In this document: positions 7,229 to 13,277 of the stretch, piece after piece
Layout of the letters: each line of letters opens with the position of its first letter
Position numbering within the stretch: the stretch's first letter is position 1
Source: Rhodospirillaceae bacterium
GTDB taxonomy: Bacteria; Pseudomonadota; Alphaproteobacteria; SP197
Length of the DNA stretch: 13,817 nt
Assembly (NCBI GenBank): GCA_018700655.1
Contig: JABIUG010000300.1
Coordinates: 1 to 13,817, forward strand
Reading direction: 5' to 3'
Notes under the pieces: generated by a model
What the model was told of the DNA's origin: nothing
Seen by the model: the letters and a program-made list of their open reading frames with translations, nothing else
Databases searched by the model: none
Position numbers and translations under genes: made by a program

Positions 7229-7783
7229 CTAGCCGCCGGTGATGTCGCCGAGGGTGACCAATGCGGTAAAGGGAATGCCCTCGGCGGCATAGAGATCGGC
7301 GCTACCCTGTTCCCGGTCGACCACGGTGATGACCTGTGCGACTTCGCCGCCCCCGGCTCGCACGGCTTCGACCGCGGTCATGGTCGAGCACCCGCTGGTC
7401 ATGGTGTCCTCAAGCAGGGCGACACGGTCGCCCGCCTGCATCTGGCCTTCGATCTGGCGCTGGGTACCGCGGGTCTTGGCCTTGTCGCGGACATAAAAGC
7501 CACGCAGGGGGTTGTCGCCCGCGGCGCTTGCCATGACGACAGCGGTGACCACCGGAATGGCGGCTGTCGCCATGCCGCCGACCGAAACAACGCCGGTACC
7601 GGCAAGATGTTCCTGCAGCATGGCACCAATCAGGCTGGCGCCCTCGGGATGCATGGAAACACGGCGCAGGTCGACATAGACGGTAGCGCGGGAGCCCGCC
7701 GCCAGTTCGAAATCGCCGCCCTCAAGCAGCGCGTGTTCACGGATCAGGGCAAGCAGCCTCTGTTTGGCCGAACTGTCGTTCAT
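7229..7783 (-). CDS. pyrE: Orotate phosphoribosyltransferase
   Basis: 184 residues, a usual OPRT length. The enzyme joins orotate with PRPP to give OMP in pyrimidine synthesis, in the cytoplasm. The active-site loop FYVRDKAKTRGTQRQIEG spans 96-113, with the basic residues Arg99, Lys101 and Lys103. The PRPP-binding loop is VALLEDTMTSGCST (121-134), where the acidic pair is Glu125-Asp126. TVYVDLRR (34-41) matches the N-terminal strand and loop of OPRTs. Cys132 stands in a loop that is more often Gly/Thr/Ser. The start ATG (7783-7781) has only a weak GGA before it. It is the first gene of the minus-strand group and diverges from the MBL-hydrolase gene across 136 bases. No attenuator-like hairpin is obvious upstream. 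Confidence 0.93.
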   Translation of the reverse strand: MNDSSAKQRLLALIREHALLEGGDFELAAGSRATVYVDLRRVSMHPEGASLIGAMLQEHLAGTGVVSVGGMATAAIPVVTAVVMASAAGDNPLRGFYVRDKAKTRGTQRQIEGQMQAGDRVALLEDTMTSGCSTMTAVEAVRAGGGEVAQVITVVDREQGSADLYAAEGIPFTALVTLGDITGG

Positions 7784-7919
7784 CGCGGTGTTCCGATCTT
7801 TTCAACAATGCCGTGCGCGGGATGGCCCCGCTTCCTGCGACGGTATACCCTTTAGGGACAGTAGGGGGCGAGTGTGTTTCTTACTGTTTTGTCGGCAAAC
7901 CGGGACGAGGGTTGGTTAC
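7784..7919. promoter_or_regulatory. Divergent intergenic region between pyrE and the MBL hydrolase
   Basis: 136 bases that must serve both directions. I see no consensus promoter pair that I would defend; a TATACC-like -10 near 7842 has no good -35 partner. An in-frame ATG at 7764 would extend the hydrolase through this region, but its translation there does not resemble the family. Confidence 0.35.
7903..7910 (+). promoter_or_regulatory. Ribosome binding site of the MBL hydrolase
   Basis: GGACGAGG, nine bases before the GTG at 7920. It supports this GTG rather than the distant ATG at 7764. Confidence 0.6.
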
Positions 7920-8750
7920 GTGGCGGCTGACGAGGAGTTTTGCGTCCGATTCTGGGGCGTGAGAGGCAGTATTCCGTGCCCGGGCCCGGCGACCGTGCGC
8001 TACGGCGGCAATACGTCGTGCCTGGAGGTGCGCTGTGGTCCCCATCGCATCATCCTTGATGCCGGTACGGGCCTGCGCGAGCTTTCCATGGCGTTGGATG
8101 ACGGCCCGCTCGATGCCGATCTGTTCATGACCCATACCCATCTCGATCATGTCTGCGGCTGGCCCTATCTCACTGCCCTGACGGATCCCGGCACCCGGCT
8201 TGCGGCCTGGTCGGGCCATCTCAAGGCGCCCCACACACTCGAAAGCGTGCTCGAACGGTTCCTGAAAGATCCTGTTACGCCGGTGAACGAGGCCAGCCTG
8301 AAGGCCCGGATCGACTGGAAGGAATTCGCGCTGGGCGACACGTTGACGCCGCGTGATGGCGTCGTGGTCAAGACAGGGCCGCTCAACCATCCCAACGGCG
8401 CCAGTGGTTACCGCGTGGAATATGCCGGCAAGTCGATCTGTTACATCACCGATACCGAACATGTCACCGGCGCGCCCGACGCCAACGTGCTGGGCCTGAT
8501 TGCCGGGGCAGACATCGTGATCTATGACGCGACCTACACCGATGAAGAGTTCCCGAAGTTCATCACCTGGGGCCACTCGACCTGGGAAGAGGGTGTCAGG
8601 CTTTGCGATGCCGCGGGGGTCAAGACCTTCGTTGCCTTTCACCACGATCCCAGCCACGACGATGACAGGATGGATGCGATCGCCGCGGACCTGGAAATCG
8701 CGCGTCCCGGTTCGGTTGTCGCGCGCGAAGGCATGGTGCTTCACCCGTGA
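7920..8750 (+). CDS. MBL-fold metallo-hydrolase (PhnP/COG1235-like)
   Basis: 276 residues from GTG 7920. The first conserved strand, FCVRFWGVRGSIPCPGP, begins at residue 7, which supports this start. Metal ligands of the MBL fold are visible: HTHLDH (72-77), His157 in PLNHP, Asp178 in ITDTEH and His242 in AFHHDPSH. YGGNTSC (28-34) and the STWEEGVRLCDAAGVK helix (220-235) recur in this hydrolase group. The wider family includes PhnP (cyclic phosphodiester hydrolysis), RNase Z-like enzymes and proteins annotated as cyclic-nucleotide phosphodiesterases; the substrate here is not determined. It is probably cytoplasmic and binds two metal ions. Its TGA overlaps the next gene's GTG (8747-8750), so the methyltransferase is likely translationally coupled. 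A membrane nucleotide cyclase lies two genes on, which makes a cyclic-nucleotide substrate worth considering. Confidence 0.9.
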   Translation: MAADEEFCVRFWGVRGSIPCPGPATVRYGGNTSCLEVRCGPHRIILDAGTGLRELSMALDDGPLDADLFMTHTHLDHVCGWPYLTALTDPGTRLAAWSGHLKAPHTLESVLERFLKDPVTPVNEASLKARIDWKEFALGDTLTPRDGVVVKTGPLNHPNGASGYRVEYAGKSICYITDTEHVTGAPDANVLGLIAGADIVIYDATYTDEEFPKFITWGHSTWEEGVRLCDAAGVKTFVAFHHDPSHDDDRMDAIAADLEIARPGSVVAREGMVLHP

Positions 8751-9601
8751 CAGCCCTGCGCACGCGCCTGCGTTGCCTTGGTCTTGGTCTGGCGACTGTG
8801 ACGGGGCTGAAGCGGCAGGGGTTCTACATTCCCTATCGTTATGCCGAAAGCCTGCCCGGTCCCGGCGAGCGGCAACCCTATGACGCGATCGAGCGCCTGT
8901 TTGGCGATCATGCCGCGGTGTTCAACGCGACGCTGGGAAGGATCGAGGACTTTGCTGATAGCCTGCTCGCGATCGGAGCCGATGATCCAGCTCCTGGTCC
9001 GCGCTGGAACCAGGACTGGTTTCCGCGCATGGATGCGGCTGCCGCCTATGCCATGGTGCGCGCGGCCGAACCGGCGCGGATCATCGAGGTCGGCTCGGGC
9101 CACAGCACGCGCTTCATGGCGCGCGCGATCAGCGACGGCTCGCTGTTCACCCGTCTGACCGCGATCGATCCGGCGCCGCGCGCAACGATCGATGCACTCG
9201 ACATCGCCGTGATCAAACAGCCCGTGCATCTGGCTGATCCCGCTGTTTTTGCGACCCTTGGCGCAGGCGATATCCTGTTTATCGATTCCAGCCATATCGC
9301 GATGCCCGGAAGCGATGTCGACCAGCTTTTCAACCGTGTGTTGCCGTCGCTGGCCCCGGGGGTTCTGGTCCATATCCACGATATCTTCCTGCCCGATGAT
9401 TATCCCGCCAGCTGGGACTGGCGCGGTTACAACGAACAGCTTGCCGTTGTTCCGATGCTGACCAGCGGGGCCTGGCAGCCCCTGTTTGCCAGCCGTTATC
9501 TCGCGACCCGTCACGCAGATCGTGTTGCTGCCGGTGTTCTGGGCCAGTTGCCGATTCCCGATGGTGCGTTCGAGACCAGCCTGTGGCTCAGCCGACGATG
9601 A
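8747..9601 (+). CDS. Class I SAM-dependent methyltransferase
   Basis: 284 residues from GTG 8747, overlapping the MBL-hydrolase stop as GTGA. SAM-binding motif I is IIEVGSGHSTRF (112-123), followed by the acidic end of strand 2 at Asp141 (LTAIDP). LFIDSSH (177-183) and VHIHDIFLP (208-216) are typical of the Methyltransf_24 type of class I enzymes. The N-terminal 95 residues are basic, lack a signal peptide, and carry a PYRYAESLPGPG stretch I cannot place. No target recognition domain for DNA, RNA or protein is evident, so the substrate is open; enzymes of this group often act on small molecules or sugars. It ends 84 bases before the cyclase. Function beyond methyl transfer is not assignable. 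Confidence 0.85.
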   Translation: MTALRTRLRCLGLGLATVTGLKRQGFYIPYRYAESLPGPGERQPYDAIERLFGDHAAVFNATLGRIEDFADSLLAIGADDPAPGPRWNQDWFPRMDAAAAYAMVRAAEPARIIEVGSGHSTRFMARAISDGSLFTRLTAIDPAPRATIDALDIAVIKQPVHLADPAVFATLGAGDILFIDSSHIAMPGSDVDQLFNRVLPSLAPGVLVHIHDIFLPDDYPASWDWRGYNEQLAVVPMLTSGAWQPLFASRYLATRHADRVAAGVLGQLPIPDGAFETSLWLSRR

Positions 9602-9685
9602 CAGGCTCACGCGGGTCGCACGCGGTTATGACGTCGCGTGCGCCCGGATAGCCTTATAGTAATGTTGTGGTGGCGGACTGAAACG
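9602..9685. promoter_or_regulatory. Short gap before the cyclase
   Basis: 84 bases. A TATAGT (9655-9660) could be a -10 box, but the nearest -35-like TTATGA (9626-9631) is 23 bases away, too far for a good sigma-70 site. The cyclase may share the upstream transcript. Confidence 0.25.
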
Positions 9686-11461
9686 ATGTTGAAACGGATA
9701 CGCACGATGGTCTTCGGGCCGCCCGTGGCGGGCGACCTGCCTGATCGTGTGCGTGCACAGATTGCCGCTGATCAGGCTGAAAGCGAGGTCCTGATCGGCT
9801 GGGTGCAGATGGCCGGCATCCTGTTTTTTGCCGTGCTCTACACCATCTCGGGCAAGACCTTCCCAGATGACGCCATGTTGGAACCGGTGCCCTGGGCACT
9901 GGGCGCCTATTTCGGGTTCACCGTGATACGTCTCAGCCTTGCCTATGCCAAGCGGCTACCTGCCTGGATGATCGTGATCTCGATCGTGGTCGATATCGCC
10001 GTGTTGTTGATCACAATCTGGAGCTTCCACATCCAGTACATGCAGCCACCGGGTTTTTCGCTCAAAGGCCCGACCATGCTTTATCTTTTCGGCCTGATCG
10101 CGCTGCGCACCCTGCGTTTTGACCCCCGTTACGTCGCGATGGCCGGCATTGTCGCGGTGCTGGGCTGGGTCGCGATGCTGGTCTATGCGCTGGCCGTGGC
10201 CGAAGCGCCCAGCCTGGTGACCAAGGATTATGTCCATTACCTGCGTTCGACCGATATCCTGATCGGTGGCGAGATGGACAAGATCCTCTCGCTCGCCATG
10301 GTGACCTTCGTGCTCGTGATCGCCCTCACCCGGGCGCGCAAACAGCTCGTCCGTTCGGTTGCCGAGGCCCAGGCGGCCCAGGACCTCTCGCGGTTTTTCT
10401 CGCCCGAGATCGCCGAGAAGATCACCCATGCGGTCGATGCCGTGAAACCGGGTGAAGGGGTGTTGCGCGAGACCGCCATCGTGTTCATTGACCTCAGGGG
10501 CTTCACCGCACTCTCGGCCCGGATCGGCCCGAACCAGACCGTCGACATGTTGTCGCGCTACCAGTCCGTCGTGATTCCCTCCGCCCAGGCCCATGGCGGC
10601 ACGATCGACAAGTTCATGGGGGATGGTGTGATGGTGACGTTTGGCGCCTTGACCGCAACCGACAGCTATGCCGCCGATGCCCTGGCTGCGGCGCTCGAGA
10701 TCGACGCCAAGATGATGGCCTGGAACGACCGGCGCAGCGCGCGCGGTCAGCGGCTGCTGGCATGGGGCATGGGCCTTGCCACCGGCACGGTTGTGTTCGG
10801 GGCTGTGGGCGATGCCACAAGGCTCGAATACACCGTGATCGGCGAAGCGGTGAATCCCGCGGCCAAGCTCGAAAAACACTGCAAGATGCGCGGCGCGCGC
10901 CTTTCGGTGACCAACGATGCGCTGGTTCTGGCCCAGCGCCAGGGTGCCGGTGACAATCCGCTCCAGATCGAACGGCTGGTCAGCGTCGAGGGTGTCGCGG
11001 TCGAACTCGACGTGGCGGTTCTGCCGGTCCAACCCTTGCTTGCCCCGTGGCTCCAGGTTGTCCTTAACGGTCGTGGTTGCCATCATGGCGGCCTGTTCGT
11101 GACGGAGACGGCCCATGGACATGGTGTTTGGATTGCTGGTCGGACTGGGCCTGTGCTCAGGCGGTGTTCTGCTGGTCTGGAAGATGCGCGCCATCGGTGC
11201 CCTGCTCGGTATCGGGCTGTTGCTTTGCGCCACCGGTCTCTGCGCCGTGATCGCCGCATTCATGGGCGCCGATGTCGCGATGATCGGCGGCGGTGTGGCC
11301 AGCGTCGCGGTCCTGCTGGGTGCCTTCTGGGTCATGAGCCATATGGGGCACTGAACGATGGATATCTGGGCCATCCTCGCGGGACTGGGACTTCTGATCG
11401 TGTTCGGCTGGAGTATTTGGCTGCGCTGTCGCGGCGGGTCGTCAAGGGAGTTGCTGACTGA
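9686..11461 (+). CDS. Membrane class III adenylate/guanylate cyclase, with run-on C-terminus
   Basis: Start ATG 9686 is chosen because GGCGGA lies eight bases upstream; in-frame GTG 9638 and ATG 9662 lack one. The N-terminal 215 residues hold about six membrane segments (near 36-55, 70-88, 93-113, 129-142, 149-172, 199-215). A class III catalytic domain follows at about 258-445: metal-binding Asp269 (FIDLRGFT) and Asp313 (KFMGDG), Lys309, and YTVIGEAVNPAAKLE (382-396) with Asn390. Lys394 stands where the transition-state Arg is usual; Thr383 sits at the base-selecting position. It should make cAMP, less likely cGMP, at the inner membrane. The domain ends near residue 446, yet no stop follows: the frame runs 347 bases into the next two genes, giving an Arg/His/Gly-rich tail typical of an out-of-phase reading. 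The natural end is probably near 11050-11110, so the C-terminal boundary is unreliable. Confidence 0.85.
   Translation: MLKRIRTMVFGPPVAGDLPDRVRAQIAADQAESEVLIGWVQMAGILFFAVLYTISGKTFPDDAMLEPVPWALGAYFGFTVIRLSLAYAKRLPAWMIVISIVVDIAVLLITIWSFHIQYMQPPGFSLKGPTMLYLFGLIALRTLRFDPRYVAMAGIVAVLGWVAMLVYALAVAEAPSLVTKDYVHYLRSTDILIGGEMDKILSLAMVTFVLVIALTRARKQLVRSVAEAQAAQDLSRFFSPEIAEKITHAVDAVKPGEGVLRETAIVFIDLRGFTALSARIGPNQTVDMLSRYQSVVIPSAQAHGGTIDKFMGDGVMVTFGALTATDSYAADALAAALEIDAKMMAWNDRRSARGQRLLAWGMGLATGTVVFGAVGDATRLEYTVIGEAVNPAAKLEKHCKMRGARLSVTNDALVLAQRQGAGDNPLQIERLVSVEGVAVELDVAVLPVQPLLAPWLQVVLNGRGCHHGGLFVTETAHGHGVWIAGRTGPVLRRCSAGLEDARHRCPARYRAVALRHRSLRRDRRIHGRRCRDDRRRCGQRRGPAGCLLGHEPYGALNDGYLGHPRGTGTSDRVRLEYLAALSRRVVKGVAD
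11104..11107 (+). promoter_or_regulatory. Ribosome binding site of the first small membrane protein
   Basis: GGAG, seven bases before ATG 11115. It supports translation of a separate gene inside the run-on frame of the cyclase. Confidence 0.6.
11115..11354 (+). CDS. Small membrane protein (79 aa), unknown function
   Basis: 79 residues, almost wholly hydrophobic, with three likely membrane segments (about 3-22, 25-48 and 52-75) and few charges (Lys23, Arg25 between the first two; Asp52). Codons end mostly in G or C in this frame, as in the neighbours, whereas the overlapping cyclase frame gives an Arg/Gly-rich product. A good GGAG precedes the ATG. It lies entirely inside the run-on part of the cyclase frame in another phase and is followed three bases later by another small membrane gene. 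It may be a partner of the cyclase. I recognise no family. Confidence 0.7.
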   Translation: MDMVFGLLVGLGLCSGGVLLVWKMRAIGALLGIGLLLCATGLCAVIAAFMGADVAMIGGGVASVAVLLGAFWVMSHMGH

Positions 11462-11624
11462 ACTCCTCGGCGAGTTCCTGCTTCCTGTTCTGGCAGCCGT
11501 CCTTTTTCTCGGGGGCGCTCTTGTTCTGATCCTTGTGTTCGGTGGCGGCGAAGCGATGGGTCTGCTTGCCATCCCGGTCATCGTGATCGTCATGGACATT
11601 GCGCTCTGGCGATTCCGACACTGA
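11358..11624 (+). CDS. Small membrane protein (88 aa), unknown function
   Basis: 88 residues with three hydrophobic segments (about 4-22, 40-61 and 65-84). A charged loop between the first two holds RCRGGSSRELL (23-33). It starts three bases after the stop of the preceding small gene; there is no separate strong ribosome site, so re-initiation is likely. The first 104 bases overlap the run-on cyclase frame. No family recognised. The pair is probably co-expressed with the cyclase. Confidence 0.68.
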   Translation: MDIWAILAGLGLLIVFGWSIWLRCRGGSSRELLTELLGEFLLPVLAAVLFLGGALVLILVFGGGEAMGLLAIPVIVIVMDIALWRFRH

Positions 11625-11662
11625 CCCTCTTCCTGTCGCTCGAATCGATGCAGACTTAACGC

Positions 11663-11674
11663 GATCTGCTCTAG
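11663..11674 (-). repeat. YTAGAGCANATC motif copy
   Basis: On the minus strand it reads CTAGAGCAGATC, in the 77-base gap before the SDR gene. Same motif as at 2970 and 5079. Confidence 0.45.
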
Positions 11675-11688
11675 TCTCTCCTGACAAC

Positions 11689-11695
11689 AGGGGAG
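11689..11695 (+). promoter_or_regulatory. Strong ribosome binding site of the SDR gene
   Basis: AGGGGAG, six bases before ATG 11702; the best Shine-Dalgarno match in the window, suggesting efficient, independent initiation. Confidence 0.7.
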
Positions 11696-11701
11696 TAGAT
11701 C

Positions 11702-12532
11702 ATGCGACTGAAAGACAAGGTGGCGCTGGTCACCGGAGGAAACTCCGGGATCGGCCGTGGCATCGTCGAACGGTTTGTCGCCGAGGGTGCCAGGGTGGCG
11801 ATCGTCGCGCGCGACAAGGCCAAGGGCGCAAGGGCGCTTGATGAGGTCCGTGCCCAGGGTGCGGATGCAGAATTCTACTCCTGCGAGCTGGCCGAGGAAG
11901 CCGAGGTCGAAGCCATGGTTGCTGCCGTGGTCGAACGCTTCGGCGGGATCGATGTGCTGGTCAACAATGCCGGGGTGGGCGGCCGCCGCGCCGGGGTTGG
12001 CGACGACGACACACCGGGCGAGCGCTGGACCAAGCTGCGCCGGCCCAATCTCGATGCGCCCTGGCTGGTCAGTTCCCATTGCCTGCCCCATCTGGCGAAA
12101 ACACGCGGCAGCGTCGTCTGCATTTCCTCGACCGCGACCTGGCACGGTAACTGGGGCAGTTACGGCATCGCCAAGGCTGGCGTCGAGGGGCTGGTGCGAA
12201 GTTTTGCCGCCGAAGGTGCTGCCCACGGCATCCGCTGCAACGGGGTCTCGCCGGGCTGGATTGCGACCGAACGCGATGCCGTGGCGCCGCCTTCGGGAGG
12301 CGGTGGCTGGGCCCTGCCGCCCTCGGTCTTCAACCGCATGGGTACACCGGCCGAGATCGCTGCTGCCGTGTTGTTCCTGGCGAGCGATGAAGCCAGCTTC
12401 GTCACCGGCCAGACCCTGATCGTCGATGGCGGGCTGATGATGATCGATTACCCGTCGCTGGAGATGCTGCGCGATGCCGGGCCGGGAATGATGTCAGGCA
12501 GTGGCGACGGAGCGCCGGTCGGCGATGGTTGA
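11702..12532 (+). CDS. SDR-family oxidoreductase
   Basis: 276 residues, a classical short-chain dehydrogenase/reductase. The cofactor loop TGGNSGIG is at 11-18, NNAG at 88-91, Asn116, Ser143 (ISSTATW) and the YGIAK catalytic Tyr154/Lys158; SPGWIATE (183-190) lies after the active site. Arg37 after strand 2 (VAIVARDKAK) suggests NADP(H), by family rule. The spacing Ser143 to Tyr154 is 11 rather than the common 13, a small deletion in the loop. The C-terminal 30 residues, Gly/Met-rich after the usual VDGG end, are longer than typical. It is a cytoplasmic oxidoreductase of unknown alcohol or ketone substrate. The final eight bases overlap the start of the next small membrane gene. Confidence 0.93.
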   Translation: MRLKDKVALVTGGNSGIGRGIVERFVAEGARVAIVARDKAKGARALDEVRAQGADAEFYSCELAEEAEVEAMVAAVVERFGGIDVLVNNAGVGGRRAGVGDDDTPGERWTKLRRPNLDAPWLVSSHCLPHLAKTRGSVVCISSTATWHGNWGSYGIAKAGVEGLVRSFAAEGAAHGIRCNGVSPGWIATERDAVAPPSGGGGWALPPSVFNRMGTPAEIAAAVLFLASDEASFVTGQTLIVDGGLMMIDYPSLEMLRDAGPGMMSGSGDGAPVGDG

Positions 12533-12833
12533 TTTCCTGGGGGGATGCCTGATTTCGGCGTGTTACATCGCGCTCGCCTTCGGGTTTTTCCTGGCCAGCG
12601 ACAACTTTGATGAAACCCGCCCTGAGGGTCGTGTCCCGGTGGTCGGGGCGATCGTGCGCTTCATGGGCCTGCCGCGCCGCGTGAACCTCTATGCCTGTAT
12701 CCTCCTGATGCTGCTTGCCTTCATGACCTTCGCCGCCGCTTTCGCCGGCCTGCCGTTCATCTATCTGCTGAGCGGTTCGTTCGGCTTTATCGTCCTGCTG
12801 GTGGTGATCGTGGTGCTCTGCATGATCTTGTGA
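12525..12833 (+). CDS. Small membrane protein (102 aa), unknown function
   Basis: 102 residues from ATG 12525, which overlaps the SDR stop by eight bases (ATGGTTGA). An in-frame GTG at 12501 would add eight residues. Three hydrophobic segments: about 6-24, 54-74 and 77-101, the last very rich in Val/Ile/Leu and running to the C-terminus. Between them is a polar loop (about 25-50) containing DNFDETRPEGR and a basic GLPRRVN. No family recognised. The overlap implies coupling to the SDR. Confidence 0.7.
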   Translation: MVDFLGGCLISACYIALAFGFFLASDNFDETRPEGRVPVVGAIVRFMGLPRRVNLYACILLMLLAFMTFAAAFAGLPFIYLLSGSFGFIVLLVVIVVLCMIL

Positions 12834-12880
12834 AGTCGCGGCGTTTGCCAAGCGCCCTGCTATGACGCATAGAATCAGCC

Positions 12881-13180
12881 ATGGAAGGCGACGCACTTAT
12901 CATCTTCATGGGATCGCTGGTGGTGATCGCCGCCAGCATCTGGATGGTGTTTTTCAAGGCACGCGTCCCGATCCCCGAAGGCCTGCCGCGTGGAATCACA
13001 CGTTTTACACTGGAAATCCTCAACGACTGGCTGCGTCTCTTTGGCGGTTTGACCGGTTGTGTGGGCCTGCCGATGGCGTCAATACTGGCATTGGCCGTAC
13101 TTCAGGGCGGTATGACGCCCTGGCACTTTGTCGGAGCAATTCTGCTGTTCGTGCTGATGATCGTCTGGCGGATGCGTTAA
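12881..13180 (+). CDS. Small membrane protein (99 aa), unknown function
   Basis: 99 residues with three hydrophobic segments (about 5-25, 52-76 and 80-97) and a basic, amphipathic region between the first two (KARVPIPEGLPRGITRF, 27-43). The start ATG 12881 lacks a clear Shine-Dalgarno; the spacing of 47 bases to the previous gene suggests the same transcript. Codons mostly end in G or C, though less strictly than in the neighbours. No family recognised. It is not similar to the other three small membrane proteins by eye. Confidence 0.62.
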   Translation: MEGDALIIFMGSLVVIAASIWMVFFKARVPIPEGLPRGITRFTLEILNDWLRLFGGLTGCVGLPMASILALAVLQGGMTPWHFVGAILLFVLMIVWRMR

Positions 13181-13277
13181 GCGCACCTCATTCCCATGTC
13201 ACCCCGCAATCTGATCGGGTGATCTATACCCAAAGAGATTGATGACCTGCGGACGACCCGGGAGAAAGCGTGGTTGC
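13181..13277. other. Convergent intergenic region
   Basis: 97 bases between the stop of the small membrane gene and the stop of the permease. I see only a weak ACCC/GGGT pairing near 13200-13222 and no U-tract, so no terminator can be named with confidence. Confidence 0.4.

Noticed and set aside
7764..7919. Upstream ATG for the MBL hydrolase (328 residues)
   Set aside because: The added 52 residues overlap the pyrE start and are unlike the family; GTG 7920 has a ribosome site and begins just before the first conserved strand.
9956..12226. 756-residue open frame on the minus strand
   Set aside because: It lies opposite the cyclase, small membrane genes and SDR. Its product is rich in His/Gln/Arg/Gly without domains, as expected from the antisense of GC-rich codons.
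12862..13242. 126-residue open frame over the last small membrane gene
   Set aside because: It is Arg/His-rich with poor codon use, and in the alternative frame a hydrophobic three-segment protein with better codon use is found.
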